Source: JAEEJA01 sp036343175
GTDB lineage: Bacteria; Bacillota; Clostridia; Lachnospirales; Lachnospiraceae
Assembly: GCA_036343175.1 (NCBI GenBank)
Contig: JAZASR010000003.1
Location: 1 to 64,000, forward strand
Direction: 5' to 3'
DNA length: 64,000 bases
Made by a program: the position numbers and the translations under genes. The notes under the pieces were generated by a model. That model was not told the origin of the DNA. It saw nothing but the letters and a program-made list of their open reading frames with translations, and did no database searches. Shown here one piece after another: positions 8,312 to 15,751 of this stretch. Positions within the stretch are counted from its first letter, which is position 1. Each line of letters opens with the position of its first letter.

Positions 8312-8320
8312 AAAGAGTCT

Positions 8321-10360
8321 TTACTCGCTCTCACTGAATTCCACATTATATGTACCATCAAGAACTGTATCGCCCTTGCATACTGTAACCGTACCGTTAT
8401 CGCCGCTCCAGCCTGTGATGGTGAATGTCTTAGGGAAATCATCATAGCCTAATGTACCATTCCATACTGTCTTTGTAGAACCGGACTGCGAAAGTACAAG
8501 CTTTATAGTAGCAGGGTCTTCGCCCTCGGAGAATGGATTGCTGCTGATGGTCACATTACCGGTATATGTGATATCTGCCTTAGGTGTAGGCGTTGCCTCA
8601 GGTCCCTTGCTTACCGAATATGTGATCTTTGTTCCTGCGTCCACCTTAGTGCCTGAAGCTGTTCCCTGGCTTACTACATAGCCTTCGGGTACAGTATCAG
8701 AATAAACATATGTAACATTACCGCTGTCAGCCACAAGACCGCTGTCAGCCAGGATCTCGATTGCCTCAGATTCCTTTTTATTATAAATATTAGGGACCTG
8801 GACCTGTTCATCTTCCGGACCCTCGCTCAGGATAATGACTATCTCAGAACCCTTTTCTACGCTGGAACCGATAACAGGATCTGTATTAATGACTAAGTCC
8901 TTATCAATAACGTTGCTCTTTTCTTTCTTAACGTCACTTACTGTTAGGCCTTCATCTTCAATAGCCTTTACAGCCTCAGCCTTTGTCATGCTGCGAACAT
9001 CCGGAATAGTTATTTCATCGCCGCCCTGACTGTAATAAATAGTTACAACATCATATTCATTGGCCTTTTCCCCGGACTGAGGCTCCTGGCGCACTACCTG
9101 GTTTGCCTTCTCCTCAGATTCAATCGGAGAAACCTCAAACTTAAGCTTCTTCTCAGTCAGCATATCCTCGGCATCCTTTAATGTAAGGCCTACTATTGCC
9201 GGAACAACTATTGACCCCTCAGATGTTGAAGTCATGGATGAACTGCTGCTCTCACCCTTATGAGAAGGACCGAAATTCCACCATCCCTTGAATTTACCTA
9301 CAAAGAGAATAACTGCAGCTATTATTATGACAGCAGCAAGCGCACTGCAGATCTTAATGATCTTATCGAGGCGCGGGTCAACTGCTTCATCAGCATCAGG
9401 ATCAGCTTCCGCCTCTATCTCATGTCTTTCCGGCTTAACCTCCGGTCTGAATGCCTTTCTCGTCTTCTCAAGATCCTCATCAGTAAGTTTCCTTGTAGGG
9501 GAATCATCGAGATTGGAAACAATATGCACATATCTGCCATCAGGCTCATTCAAAGAACGCTTAAGATCAGCTATCAGCTCCTCTGCGGATTGATACCTCA
9601 TCTCAGGCTTTTTCTGCATACACTTCTCAACGATCTTTGCGATACTGTGAGGAATATCGGGATCGACTTCATCGAGAGGAACTGCCGTATCCTGAATATG
9701 GGAAAGCGCTACCGCAACTGTGCTCTCGCCTTCAAATGGAACACTGCCTGAAAACATTTCATACATTGATACGCCCAGAGAATAAATATCGCTTCTCTCA
9801 TCGGAATATCCGCCCCTTGCCTGCTCGGGACTTATATAATGAACAGAGCCCATGGCATTGGACGTAATAGTATTGGATGTAGCAGCCTTGGCAATGCCGA
9901 AATCTGTTACCTTTACTTTGCCTTCTTTTGAAATGATAATATTCTGAGGCTTTATATCCCTGTGAATGATGTGATTATCGTGAGCTGCCTTCATGCCGCG
10001 GGCGATCTGAATGGAGATCCCAACGGCTTCATTGACGTCCAGCCTTCCCTTCTTCTCTATGAACTTCTTAAGAGTAATGCCGACAACAAGCTCCATAACT
10101 ATATAATAAAGGTCATTGTCCTCACCGACATCATATACATTTACAATATTAGGATGTGAGATTCCTGCAACTGACTGTGCTTCTGCCTTAAATTTTGAAA
10201 CAAACTTTTCATCAGTACTGTACTCCGGTTTAAGGATCTTAATAGCGACCATCCTGTTGAGACGAGTATCACGGGCCTTATATACATCTGCCATCCCGCC
10301 CGAACCGACTTTGTCGGTGATCTCATATCTGTCACCAAGCATCATACCTGTTCTGATCAT
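8321..10360 (-). CDS. pknB: PASTA-domain Ser/Thr protein kinase
   Basis: 679 residues, single-pass membrane kinase of the PknB/PrkC type. The kinase domain spans about 10-275: glycine loop GSGGMADVY, ATP lysine in VAIKIL (Lys41), HRDIKPQN (133-140), DFG (153-155) and SPEQARG. A basic/acidic linker leads to a membrane helix at about 337-357. Outside are three PASTA repeats, each starting with a VPxI/IPDV-type motif and ending GS or similar plus SEG/SKG, which are known to bind muropeptides or lipid II. A further ~75-residue extracellular tail with a TPTPKAD linker follows. Start: ATG at 10360 with GGGGG six nt upstream rather than the TTG two codons earlier. The PP2C phosphatase gene lies directly upstream and is the expected antagonist. 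Role: growth and cell-wall signalling. Confidence 0.95.
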   Translation of the reverse strand: MIRTGMMLGDRYEITDKVGSGGMADVYKARDTRLNRMVAIKILKPEYSTDEKFVSKFKAEAQSVAGISHPNIVNVYDVGEDNDLYYIVMELVVGITLKKFIEKKGRLDVNEAVGISIQIARGMKAAHDNHIIHRDIKPQNIIISKEGKVKVTDFGIAKAATSNTITSNAMGSVHYISPEQARGGYSDERSDIYSLGVSMYEMFSGSVPFEGESTVAVALSHIQDTAVPLDEVDPDIPHSIAKIVEKCMQKKPEMRYQSAEELIADLKRSLNEPDGRYVHIVSNLDDSPTRKLTDEDLEKTRKAFRPEVKPERHEIEAEADPDADEAVDPRLDKIIKICSALAAVIIIAAVILFVGKFKGWWNFGPSHKGESSSSSMTSTSEGSIVVPAIVGLTLKDAEDMLTEKKLKFEVSPIESEEKANQVVRQEPQSGEKANEYDVVTIYYSQGGDEITIPDVRSMTKAEAVKAIEDEGLTVSDVKKEKSNVIDKDLVINTDPVIGSSVEKGSEIVIILSEGPEDEQVQVPNIYNKKESEAIEILADSGLVADSGNVTYVYSDTVPEGYVVSQGTASGTKVDAGTKITYSVSKGPEATPTPKADITYTGNVTISSNPFSEGEDPATIKLVLSQSGSTKTVWNGTLGYDDFPKTFTITGWSGDNGTVTVCKGDTVLDGTYNVEFSESE

Positions 10361-10435
10361 GGTCAACCCCCATTTCTTTAGTATTTTTTTAATAGATCAC
10401 TTAAATTCAATCAATTTATAAGAAGACGAAAAATA

Positions 10436-11155
10436 TTAAAATTCGACCAATATACAGGAAATATTATCGGTCCCGCCATTCTCATTAGCCCTGTCAACAA
10501 GCTCATTTACAGCATCATTGACATCTTTATTATGCTTTATAATATATTGGATATCATAGTTATCGACCATATTGGAAAGTCCGTCCGAGCACATCATAAA
10601 ACGGTCCCCGGGATTCAATTTCTTTTCGAAGAAATCCGGAGTCACATTAATATCTATGCCAATAGCCCGGGTAATGATATTCTTCTGCGGATGGAATCTT
10701 GCCTGACTTTCGGAAAGCCTGCCATTCAATACCATTTCCTCCACGAGAGAATGGTCGCGCGTCAGCTGGCTTATCTTATCTGTAATGAGATAGAGACGCG
10801 AATCGCCGACATTTGACACATAAAGAGTGTCGCCTATTATTGATGCTATGACCAGGGTAGTTCCCATACCTGTATAATCTTCGCTGGACAATGATTCCTT
10901 TATGACCTGTTCATTGGCATAATGCACTGCTTCTTCAAAAAGCGATACAGGAGTTCCGGGCTCAGCCTTTTTCAGATAAGAACATACACTTTCAACGCAC
11001 AAATGGCTTGCGTGATCTCCTGCCTTATGGCCGCCCATTCCATCAGCTACGATAAAAAGGTTGGGAAAACTGCCGACAGGTTCTTCAGACGCAAATATAT
11101 AATCCTGATTCATGCTTCGCTTTTCGCCAATATCAGTCCTTGCTGCAGATCTCAC
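10436..11155 (-). CDS. stp: PP2C-type Ser/Thr protein phosphatase
   Basis: About 239 residues, soluble. Carries the PPM metal motifs in order: DIGEKRSMNQD, VADGMGGHKAGD (two Mn/Mg aspartates), GMGTTLV, GDSRLYLI, and near the end CSDGLSNM and GGTDNISCILV. It dephosphorylates proteins modified by the neighbouring PASTA kinase. A GTG at 11167 overlaps its own ribosome-binding site (AGGAGGTG), so I place the start at the GTG at 11155, 11 nt after GGAGG. The gene is 75 nt before pknB, and the pair is the conserved Firmicute stp-pknB unit. The promoter region consists of tandem AT-rich repeats. Confidence 0.94.
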   Translation of the reverse strand: MRSAARTDIGEKRSMNQDYIFASEEPVGSFPNLFIVADGMGGHKAGDHASHLCVESVCSYLKKAEPGTPVSLFEEAVHYANEQVIKESLSSEDYTGMGTTLVIASIIGDTLYVSNVGDSRLYLITDKISQLTRDHSLVEEMVLNGRLSESQARFHPQKNIITRAIGIDINVTPDFFEKKLNPGDRFMMCSDGLSNMVDNYDIQYIIKHNKDVNDAVNELVDRANENGGTDNISCILVEF

Positions 11156-11173
11156 GACAGCTTCCACCTCCTT

Positions 11174-11229
11174 TTATTAATATAGTCCTGATAATATTAT
11201 CTTATTAATATAGTCCTGATAATATAATT
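11174..11229. repeat. 28-bp tandem repeat upstream of stp
   Basis: Two adjacent near-identical 28-bp units (11174-11201 and 11202-11229), each containing TTATTAATATAGTCCTGATA, followed by a degenerate third piece (CTGATAATATTATT). They form the region just upstream of the stp ribosome-binding site and probably hold its promoter. Confidence 0.75.
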
Positions 11230-11265
11230 CTGATAATATTATTTTATAATATGGTCTTTAAGATA

Positions 11266-12294
11266 TCATATATCGTCTTTTTTATTTCTTAGCATACCGC
11301 AGGCGGCATCGATATCTCTGCCCATACCTCTTCTAATAGTAACATTAATATGCAATTTTTCAAGTAAAAATTTGAAAGCTTCGATCTCATCGGCATCCGG
11401 GCGCTCCCCATACCTGCCTTCCACTTTATTAAGCGGGATAAGGTTCACATGAATGAGTCTGCCGTGCACAAGCTGTGAAAGCTTTTCGGCACATTCCTCA
11501 GTATCATTGGTCCCATGGATCAATGTATATTCTAATGTCAGACGGCGGCCTGTCTTTTCAATATAATAATCCACTGCATCCATGATCTCTGAAATTGAAT
11601 ATTTATTTGCGATCGGCATCATTTTCTGTCTCATGGCATCAAATGGAGCATGAAGTGAGATCGCCAGTGTCACAGGCAGTCCTTCGTCCGCGAATCTTTT
11701 AATATATGGGACAAGTCCGCATGTTGAGATGGTAATATTTCTGGGACTTATATTAAGGCCCTCCGGTGCTTTTATAAGATGAAGAAATCTAATAATATTA
11801 TCATAATTGTCAAATGGTTCTCCGATCCCCATTATAATGATATTTGAGATCCTTTCACCCTTATCTTTCTGAATGGAATATACTTCATCAAGCATTTCTC
11901 CCGGTGTCAGATTCCTTTTTAATCCTCCGACAGTTGATGCGCAGAACCTGCACCCCATGCGGCAGCCTGCCTGGGATGATATGCAGACCGAGTCCCCATG
12001 ATGGTACTTCAAAAACACACCCTCAACTGCGTTGCCATCCTGCAGTCTGAAAAGGTACTTTGTGGTCCCATCCAGTTTTGATATCTGCCTCTCCTCTATC
12101 TGACAGTTCTTTATGATGCAGGTATCATTTATCTTCTGCCTCATTGTCTTAGGGAGATTTGTCATCTCTTCAGCATCCATGCATAAGTCCTTATGAAGCC
12201 ACTTGTATATCTGAGCAGCACGGAACTTTTTCTCACCTGAGCCCGCTATGAGATCTTCGAGCTCCTGCAGGGTCATTGACTTTAAGTCGGTCAT
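11266..12294 (-). CDS. rlmN: 23S rRNA (adenine2503-C2)/tRNA A37 methyltransferase
   Basis: 342 residues from the ATG at 12294, which has AGAAAGG seven nt upstream; an earlier in-frame start at 12342 lacks this. Radical SAM cluster motif CRMGCRFC (CxxxCxxC) follows the GVFLKY.H segment, and the two extra cysteines needed for the ping-pong methyl transfer are present: one in SSQAGC before the motif or the GC DAACGML segment near the C-terminus (the methyl-carrying Cys) and the resolving Cys in the C-terminal region. It methylates C2 of A2503 in 23S rRNA and A37 in tRNA. Preceded by rsmB, so this is an RNA-modification pair. A large hairpin separates the two genes. Confidence 0.95.
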   Translation of the reverse strand: MTDLKSMTLQELEDLIAGSGEKKFRAAQIYKWLHKDLCMDAEEMTNLPKTMRQKINDTCIIKNCQIEERQISKLDGTTKYLFRLQDGNAVEGVFLKYHHGDSVCISSQAGCRMGCRFCASTVGGLKRNLTPGEMLDEVYSIQKDKGERISNIIIMGIGEPFDNYDNIIRFLHLIKAPEGLNISPRNITISTCGLVPYIKRFADEGLPVTLAISLHAPFDAMRQKMMPIANKYSISEIMDAVDYYIEKTGRRLTLEYTLIHGTNDTEECAEKLSQLVHGRLIHVNLIPLNKVEGRYGERPDADEIEAFKFLLEKLHINVTIRRGMGRDIDAACGMLRNKKDDI

Positions 12295-12317
12295 ATTATG
12301 CCTTTCTTTTTTATAGG

Positions 12318-12364
12318 CTTGCAGGTATATGTGTAAGTACACTGCTTAGACATATACCTGCAAG
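12318..12364 (-). promoter_or_regulatory. 15-bp perfect hairpin between rsmB and rlmN
   Basis: CTTGCAGGTATATGT (12318-12332) is the exact reverse complement of 12350-12364, with a 17-nt loop. No U-run follows on either strand. It sits 24 nt after the rsmB stop and just before the rlmN ribosome-binding site, so it could be an RNA-processing or stability site or a protein operator. Confidence 0.75.
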
Positions 12365-12388
12365 TCATGGCAAGTAGTAAAATATTGA

Positions 12389-14044
12389 TTAAAACTCTCG
12401 GATAAATTTGGAAACAAAGAAGCCATCAGTGTGCGTCTGGTCAGGTAATATGGTTATATATCCCTGATCGCCGGTCTTATTGCGGAGAGGTTCCGGAAGA
12501 TCGTCCTCGATCGAAACAGATGAAAATCCGGGCTTGGAAAGAATATAGGAGACATTATCTTCATTTTCCTGGAGGGTAAGAGTGCAGGTGGAATAGATGA
12601 GGCAGCCGCCCGGCTTAACATACTTTACTGCATTATCGAGCATCCTCTTCTGCAGATCAGAGAGGCTTTTAATGTCTTCCGGCTTGAGCCTGTACTTTAT
12701 ATCGGACTTGTGCCCGAGGACACCCAGTCCAGAGCAGGGAAGATCTGCTATTACAAGGTCGAAAGAATTCTCAAATTCCGGCTGAAATTCAGTGGCATCC
12801 TGTTTTTTTAATTTTACGTTATGCATATTGAGGCGCTTTAAGTTATCCCGGATCAAAGACACCTTCTGCTTTGATACATCACAGGCCTGCACTCTTCCGG
12901 TTCCATCTAAAGCGTCACCTATGAAGATCGACTTGCCGCCCGGTGCCGCGCACATGTCAAGGACCTGCATACCTGGCTTTATGTCCGCAAGGACCCCGTC
13001 TGTCATAGATGATTCATCCTGGACTATAAAATGCCCCTTATTAAATGATTCAAGAGACTCGAGATTACCAAAGTCTTTTATACGCATAGCGTCATTGTAA
13101 AGAACGCCGTCATTTACTGTGACTCCTTCTTCTTCCAGTTCTTTCTTAAGTTCATCCCGGCTGATATTAGAATGAACAGGATGAATGGATAGACCTTCAT
13201 ATTCATCATAGAATGAAGCAAGGAGCTTCTCTGTATCACTGCCATATTTATCGGTCAGAAGCCTTACTATCCACTCCGGTATGGAATACCATATGCTTAA
13301 GTGCCGCATGGGATCTTCCTTAGCAGATGGATAAGATAATTCATCCTGCCTTCTGAGATAATTTCTGAGAACAGCATTCACGAACCCCTTAAGTGCAGCC
13401 ATCTTCTTTTTTTCTACAAGGCGGACCGCTTCATTGACAGCTGCGGAGTCTGGTACGCTGTCCATGTATATGATCTGGTAAAGAGCCTGACGAAGTATAT
13501 CCCTGATATAAGGCTTCATGTGCTGCTCACTGTCAGTAAGGCTTTCGATGATATAGTCAAGCTCTATGGCACGTTCTACAGTACCCCTTGAAAGCCTTGA
13601 TATAAATCTCCTCTGCCGGACATCCAGGTCCATATGAGCATCAAGAGCAGCATTAATAAGCTTATCAAAATAAATACCGTCATGCATGGTGCCGTTAATC
13701 ACCTCAAGACTTATGAGCCTTGCATCACTGGTCCTTGCACTTATATGAGCGCCGATCTTTCCTCTATCTTCAAGATCTTCATAGCCTGTTCCAAGGTATG
13801 CTGACTTATCAGAAGAAGCTGCTTCCGGATCGCGTCTTCCCGATGAAGAGCCGCGATGTCCATTTCCAGATGAACGCACATTATCTCCGCTTTTTTTGCG
13901 TAAGGCAGGATCAGCCATATGTCCCGGACGGCTCCTGTGTGATGAGCGTTTTTCGGATCTCTTATCCCCGGAAGAACTGTTATTTGAAGACTGCTTCTTT
14001 TCATTCTCCATAAATCTCTCAGATCTGTAAACGTTGGATCTCAT
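12389..14044 (-). CDS. rsmB: 16S rRNA (cytosine967-C5)-methyltransferase with long disordered N-terminus
   Basis: 551 residues against ~440 for the family. Residues 1-100 are a Ser/Arg/Gly/Lys-rich, probably disordered extension; a good AAAGGAAA upstream of the ATG at 14044 supports including it. Residues about 110-240 are the NusB-like RNA-binding domain (DLDVRQRRFISRLSRGTVER). The catalytic domain shows the SAM loop DMCAAPGGKS, DLPCSG and YSTCT; the cysteines of the last two are the base-releasing and nucleophilic cysteines of this fold. It methylates C967 of 16S rRNA before 30S assembly. Follows def and fmt, the classic def-fmt-rsmB order. The extension may contact rRNA; that is inference. 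Confidence 0.94.
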   Translation of the reverse strand: MRSNVYRSERFMENEKKQSSNNSSSGDKRSEKRSSHRSRPGHMADPALRKKSGDNVRSSGNGHRGSSSGRRDPEAASSDKSAYLGTGYEDLEDRGKIGAHISARTSDARLISLEVINGTMHDGIYFDKLINAALDAHMDLDVRQRRFISRLSRGTVERAIELDYIIESLTDSEQHMKPYIRDILRQALYQIIYMDSVPDSAAVNEAVRLVEKKKMAALKGFVNAVLRNYLRRQDELSYPSAKEDPMRHLSIWYSIPEWIVRLLTDKYGSDTEKLLASFYDEYEGLSIHPVHSNISRDELKKELEEEGVTVNDGVLYNDAMRIKDFGNLESLESFNKGHFIVQDESSMTDGVLADIKPGMQVLDMCAAPGGKSIFIGDALDGTGRVQACDVSKQKVSLIRDNLKRLNMHNVKLKKQDATEFQPEFENSFDLVIADLPCSGLGVLGHKSDIKYRLKPEDIKSLSDLQKRMLDNAVKYVKPGGCLIYSTCTLTLQENEDNVSYILSKPGFSSVSIEDDLPEPLRNKTGDQGYITILPDQTHTDGFFVSKFIREF

Positions 14045-14074
14045 GCATATTTCCTTTCAGAGCTGTATTAATAA

Positions 14075-14118
14075 GGGCTGCGTGAACCTCCCACTACTAA
14101 AGTCACGAGTGTTAGCCC
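14075..14118 (-). ncRNA. TnpB/IS605-type right-end (omega-RNA scaffold)-like element
   Basis: Read on the minus strand this 44-nt element has an outer stem GGGCT/AGCCC, an inner stem CGTGA/TCACG, and between them CTTTAGTAGTGGGAGGT; CACT just before the inner stem can pair with AGTG in its loop to form a pseudoknot. The core CGTGACTTTAGTAGTGGGAG followed by TTCAC is strongly reminiscent of right ends of IS605/IS1341 elements, where the TnpB guide RNA scaffold ends. No tnpB or tnpA gene is present nearby, so it would be a solo remnant or a domesticated scaffold. It lies 30 nt before the rsmB start. The match is from memory of the family, not a search. Confidence 0.4.
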
Positions 14119-14130
14119 GACGTTTCATAA

Positions 14131-14175
14131 ATATCCGGGTCCTATATCCGATCTTAAAGTAAACTCAACGGATAT
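14131..14175 (-). promoter_or_regulatory. Two mutually exclusive hairpins between fmt and rsmB
   Basis: ATATCCG occurs at 14131-14137 and 14144-14150, and its reverse complement CGGATAT at 14169-14175. In the minus-strand RNA the latter can pair with either copy but not both. This could be an attenuation-like switch or part of the adjacent TnpB-end-like element. Confidence 0.3.
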
Positions 14176-14197
14176 TTTTATATATACATAGTGATAT

Positions 14198-15238
14198 TCA
14201 GCCAAATCTTCTTGTCTCAGTGCGCATGCCCCTGATGAAGCTTCCCGCATCCATCCTCTTTTTGCCCTGCAGCTGAACTTCCTTTATTCTTAAATATCCC
14301 TCGCCGCACTTTATAAGTATTGAGTCAGAAAGCTCTGAAAAGTCTCCTGCTTCTTTCAGGGAAGAGGCAGCTTTCCTCAATTCAGCATTTTCATTTATGG
14401 CCTTATCCGCATTTGTTTTTTCGATATTATAAGCTCCGGGATTTTTTGCATCATGAGTGTTTTCGAAAAGATCATCTTCAAAATATACAGGCTCCTCATC
14501 CCATATTTTCAGCATCTTTCCATCAATAAACGTATATGCTCCGGGCCAGGAAATAAGTCCGCGTATAAGGCAGTCAAGCTCTGAGGCTCTTCCTGAGAAG
14601 TCAACTTTCCCCATATCCTTTTTAAGCATCCTTGCATATGGTGTAGTTGGCTCGCCCTGGCGGCGGGTCGTGATATTTCCGGCTTCTATGTCAGGGAGCA
14701 CATTTTTAAGAAGTTCACCGCCCTGGGCAGATAATTTGTCAAATAATGATTCACCGGTATCTGAAGAGCTTATCGGCATTTCCTCCTGGGCAATGATATC
14801 CCCTGTATCAAGGCCCTCATCCATCTTCATGATGGTATTTCCGGTGATCTTATCACCGTTTATGATGGCCCATTGAATAGGCGCGGCACCCCTCCATCTC
14901 GGAAGAAGTGAGGCATGAACGTTTATGCATCCGAATTTCGGAATATCAAGTATCTCCTTTGAGAGTATCTGCCCAAAGGCTGTTACCACTATAAGGTCGG
15001 GATCTATCTCCTTTAACAGATCCACGTATTCCTGTTCACGGATCTTTTCCGGCTGATACACCGGTGTATCGTGCTCAAGCGCTTTTACCTTAACAGGTGA
15101 GAATACCTTTTTGCCGCTCCGTCCCTTCATCCTGTCAGGCTGGGTAAACACAGCAGCTATATCATTTCCTGACTCATAAAGTGCTTCAAGTGAAGATACA
15201 GCAAAGTCAGGAGTACCCATGAATACTATTTTCATCAT
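14198..15238 (-). CDS. fmt: Methionyl-tRNA formyltransferase
   Basis: 346 residues, about 30 longer than usual. The N-terminal hydrolase domain has the formyl-THF binding and catalytic motif NVHASLLPRWRGAAPIQ (Asn, His) and DEGLDTGDI with the catalytic Asp. The C-terminal tRNA-binding domain contains a charged insert of about 45 residues (around 245-290, with THDAKNPGAYN and ENAELRKAAS), the cause of the extra length. It formylates initiator Met-tRNA. Start ATG at 15238 overlaps the def stop (ATGATG), so def and fmt are translationally coupled; a second ATG is the next codon. Confidence 0.96.
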   Translation of the reverse strand: MMKIVFMGTPDFAVSSLEALYESGNDIAAVFTQPDRMKGRSGKKVFSPVKVKALEHDTPVYQPEKIREQEYVDLLKEIDPDLIVVTAFGQILSKEILDIPKFGCINVHASLLPRWRGAAPIQWAIINGDKITGNTIMKMDEGLDTGDIIAQEEMPISSSDTGESLFDKLSAQGGELLKNVLPDIEAGNITTRRQGEPTTPYARMLKKDMGKVDFSGRASELDCLIRGLISWPGAYTFIDGKMLKIWDEEPVYFEDDLFENTHDAKNPGAYNIEKTNADKAINENAELRKAASSLKEAGDFSELSDSILIKCGEGYLRIKEVQLQGKKRMDAGSFIRGMRTETRRFG

Positions 15239-15729
15239 GCTTCTTCCTCTTCTTCATCGTCTTCGTCATAAGACTTCAAGCCGCCTTCAGCAAGATCAAC
15301 GTACATTTTGCCATCAAGGTGGTCTATCTCATGCTGAAAAGCACGTGCGAGGAGACCTTCGCCTTCATAGACCTGCTCATTCATATCGCGGTCCAGCGCT
15401 TTTACCTTTACATGCTCTGCTCTTGTAACGATACCGTATCTCCCCGGCACCGAAAGACAGCCTTCCTGACCGGTCTGTTCTCCATCCTTCTCGATGATCT
15501 CAGGGTTTATGAGAACGATCGGTGAATTTCCTTCAGGACTCACATCGATGACCACTATTCTTCTTAAGATCCCGACCTGCACCGCTGCAAGTCCCACACC
15601 ATGTGCATCGTACATGGTATCCAGCATATCGTCGATAAGTGTCTCATACTTAGGCTTCATCTGTGTTACCGGCCTGGAAGTCTTTGTTAGTATTTCATCA
15701 CCATATGTTCTGATAGTTCTTAATGCCAT
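15235..15729 (-). CDS. def: Peptide deformylase
   Basis: 164 residues. The three family motifs are complete: GVGLAAVQVG (with Val where GxGLAAxQ usually continues), EGCLSVPG with the metal-binding Cys, and QHEIDHLDG with the two metal histidines and catalytic Glu. It removes the N-formyl group from nascent proteins, undoing the product of fmt with which it overlaps. The C-terminus ends in an acidic run (DEDDEEEEEA) not needed for activity. AGGAGGAG precedes the ATG. It begins 22 nt after the priA stop and is part of the priA-def-fmt-rsmB string. Confidence 0.97.
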   Translation of the reverse strand: MALRTIRTYGDEILTKTSRPVTQMKPKYETLIDDMLDTMYDAHGVGLAAVQVGILRRIVVIDVSPEGNSPIVLINPEIIEKDGEQTGQEGCLSVPGRYGIVTRAEHVKVKALDRDMNEQVYEGEGLLARAFQHEIDHLDGKMYVDLAEGGLKSYDEDDEEEEEA

Positions 15730-15751
15730 TTTCTCCTCCTGTATTATGCAT

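Noticed and set aside
9260..9751. 163-codon plus-strand frame opposite pknB
   Set aside because: It is antisense to the kinase and linker, with no start signals.
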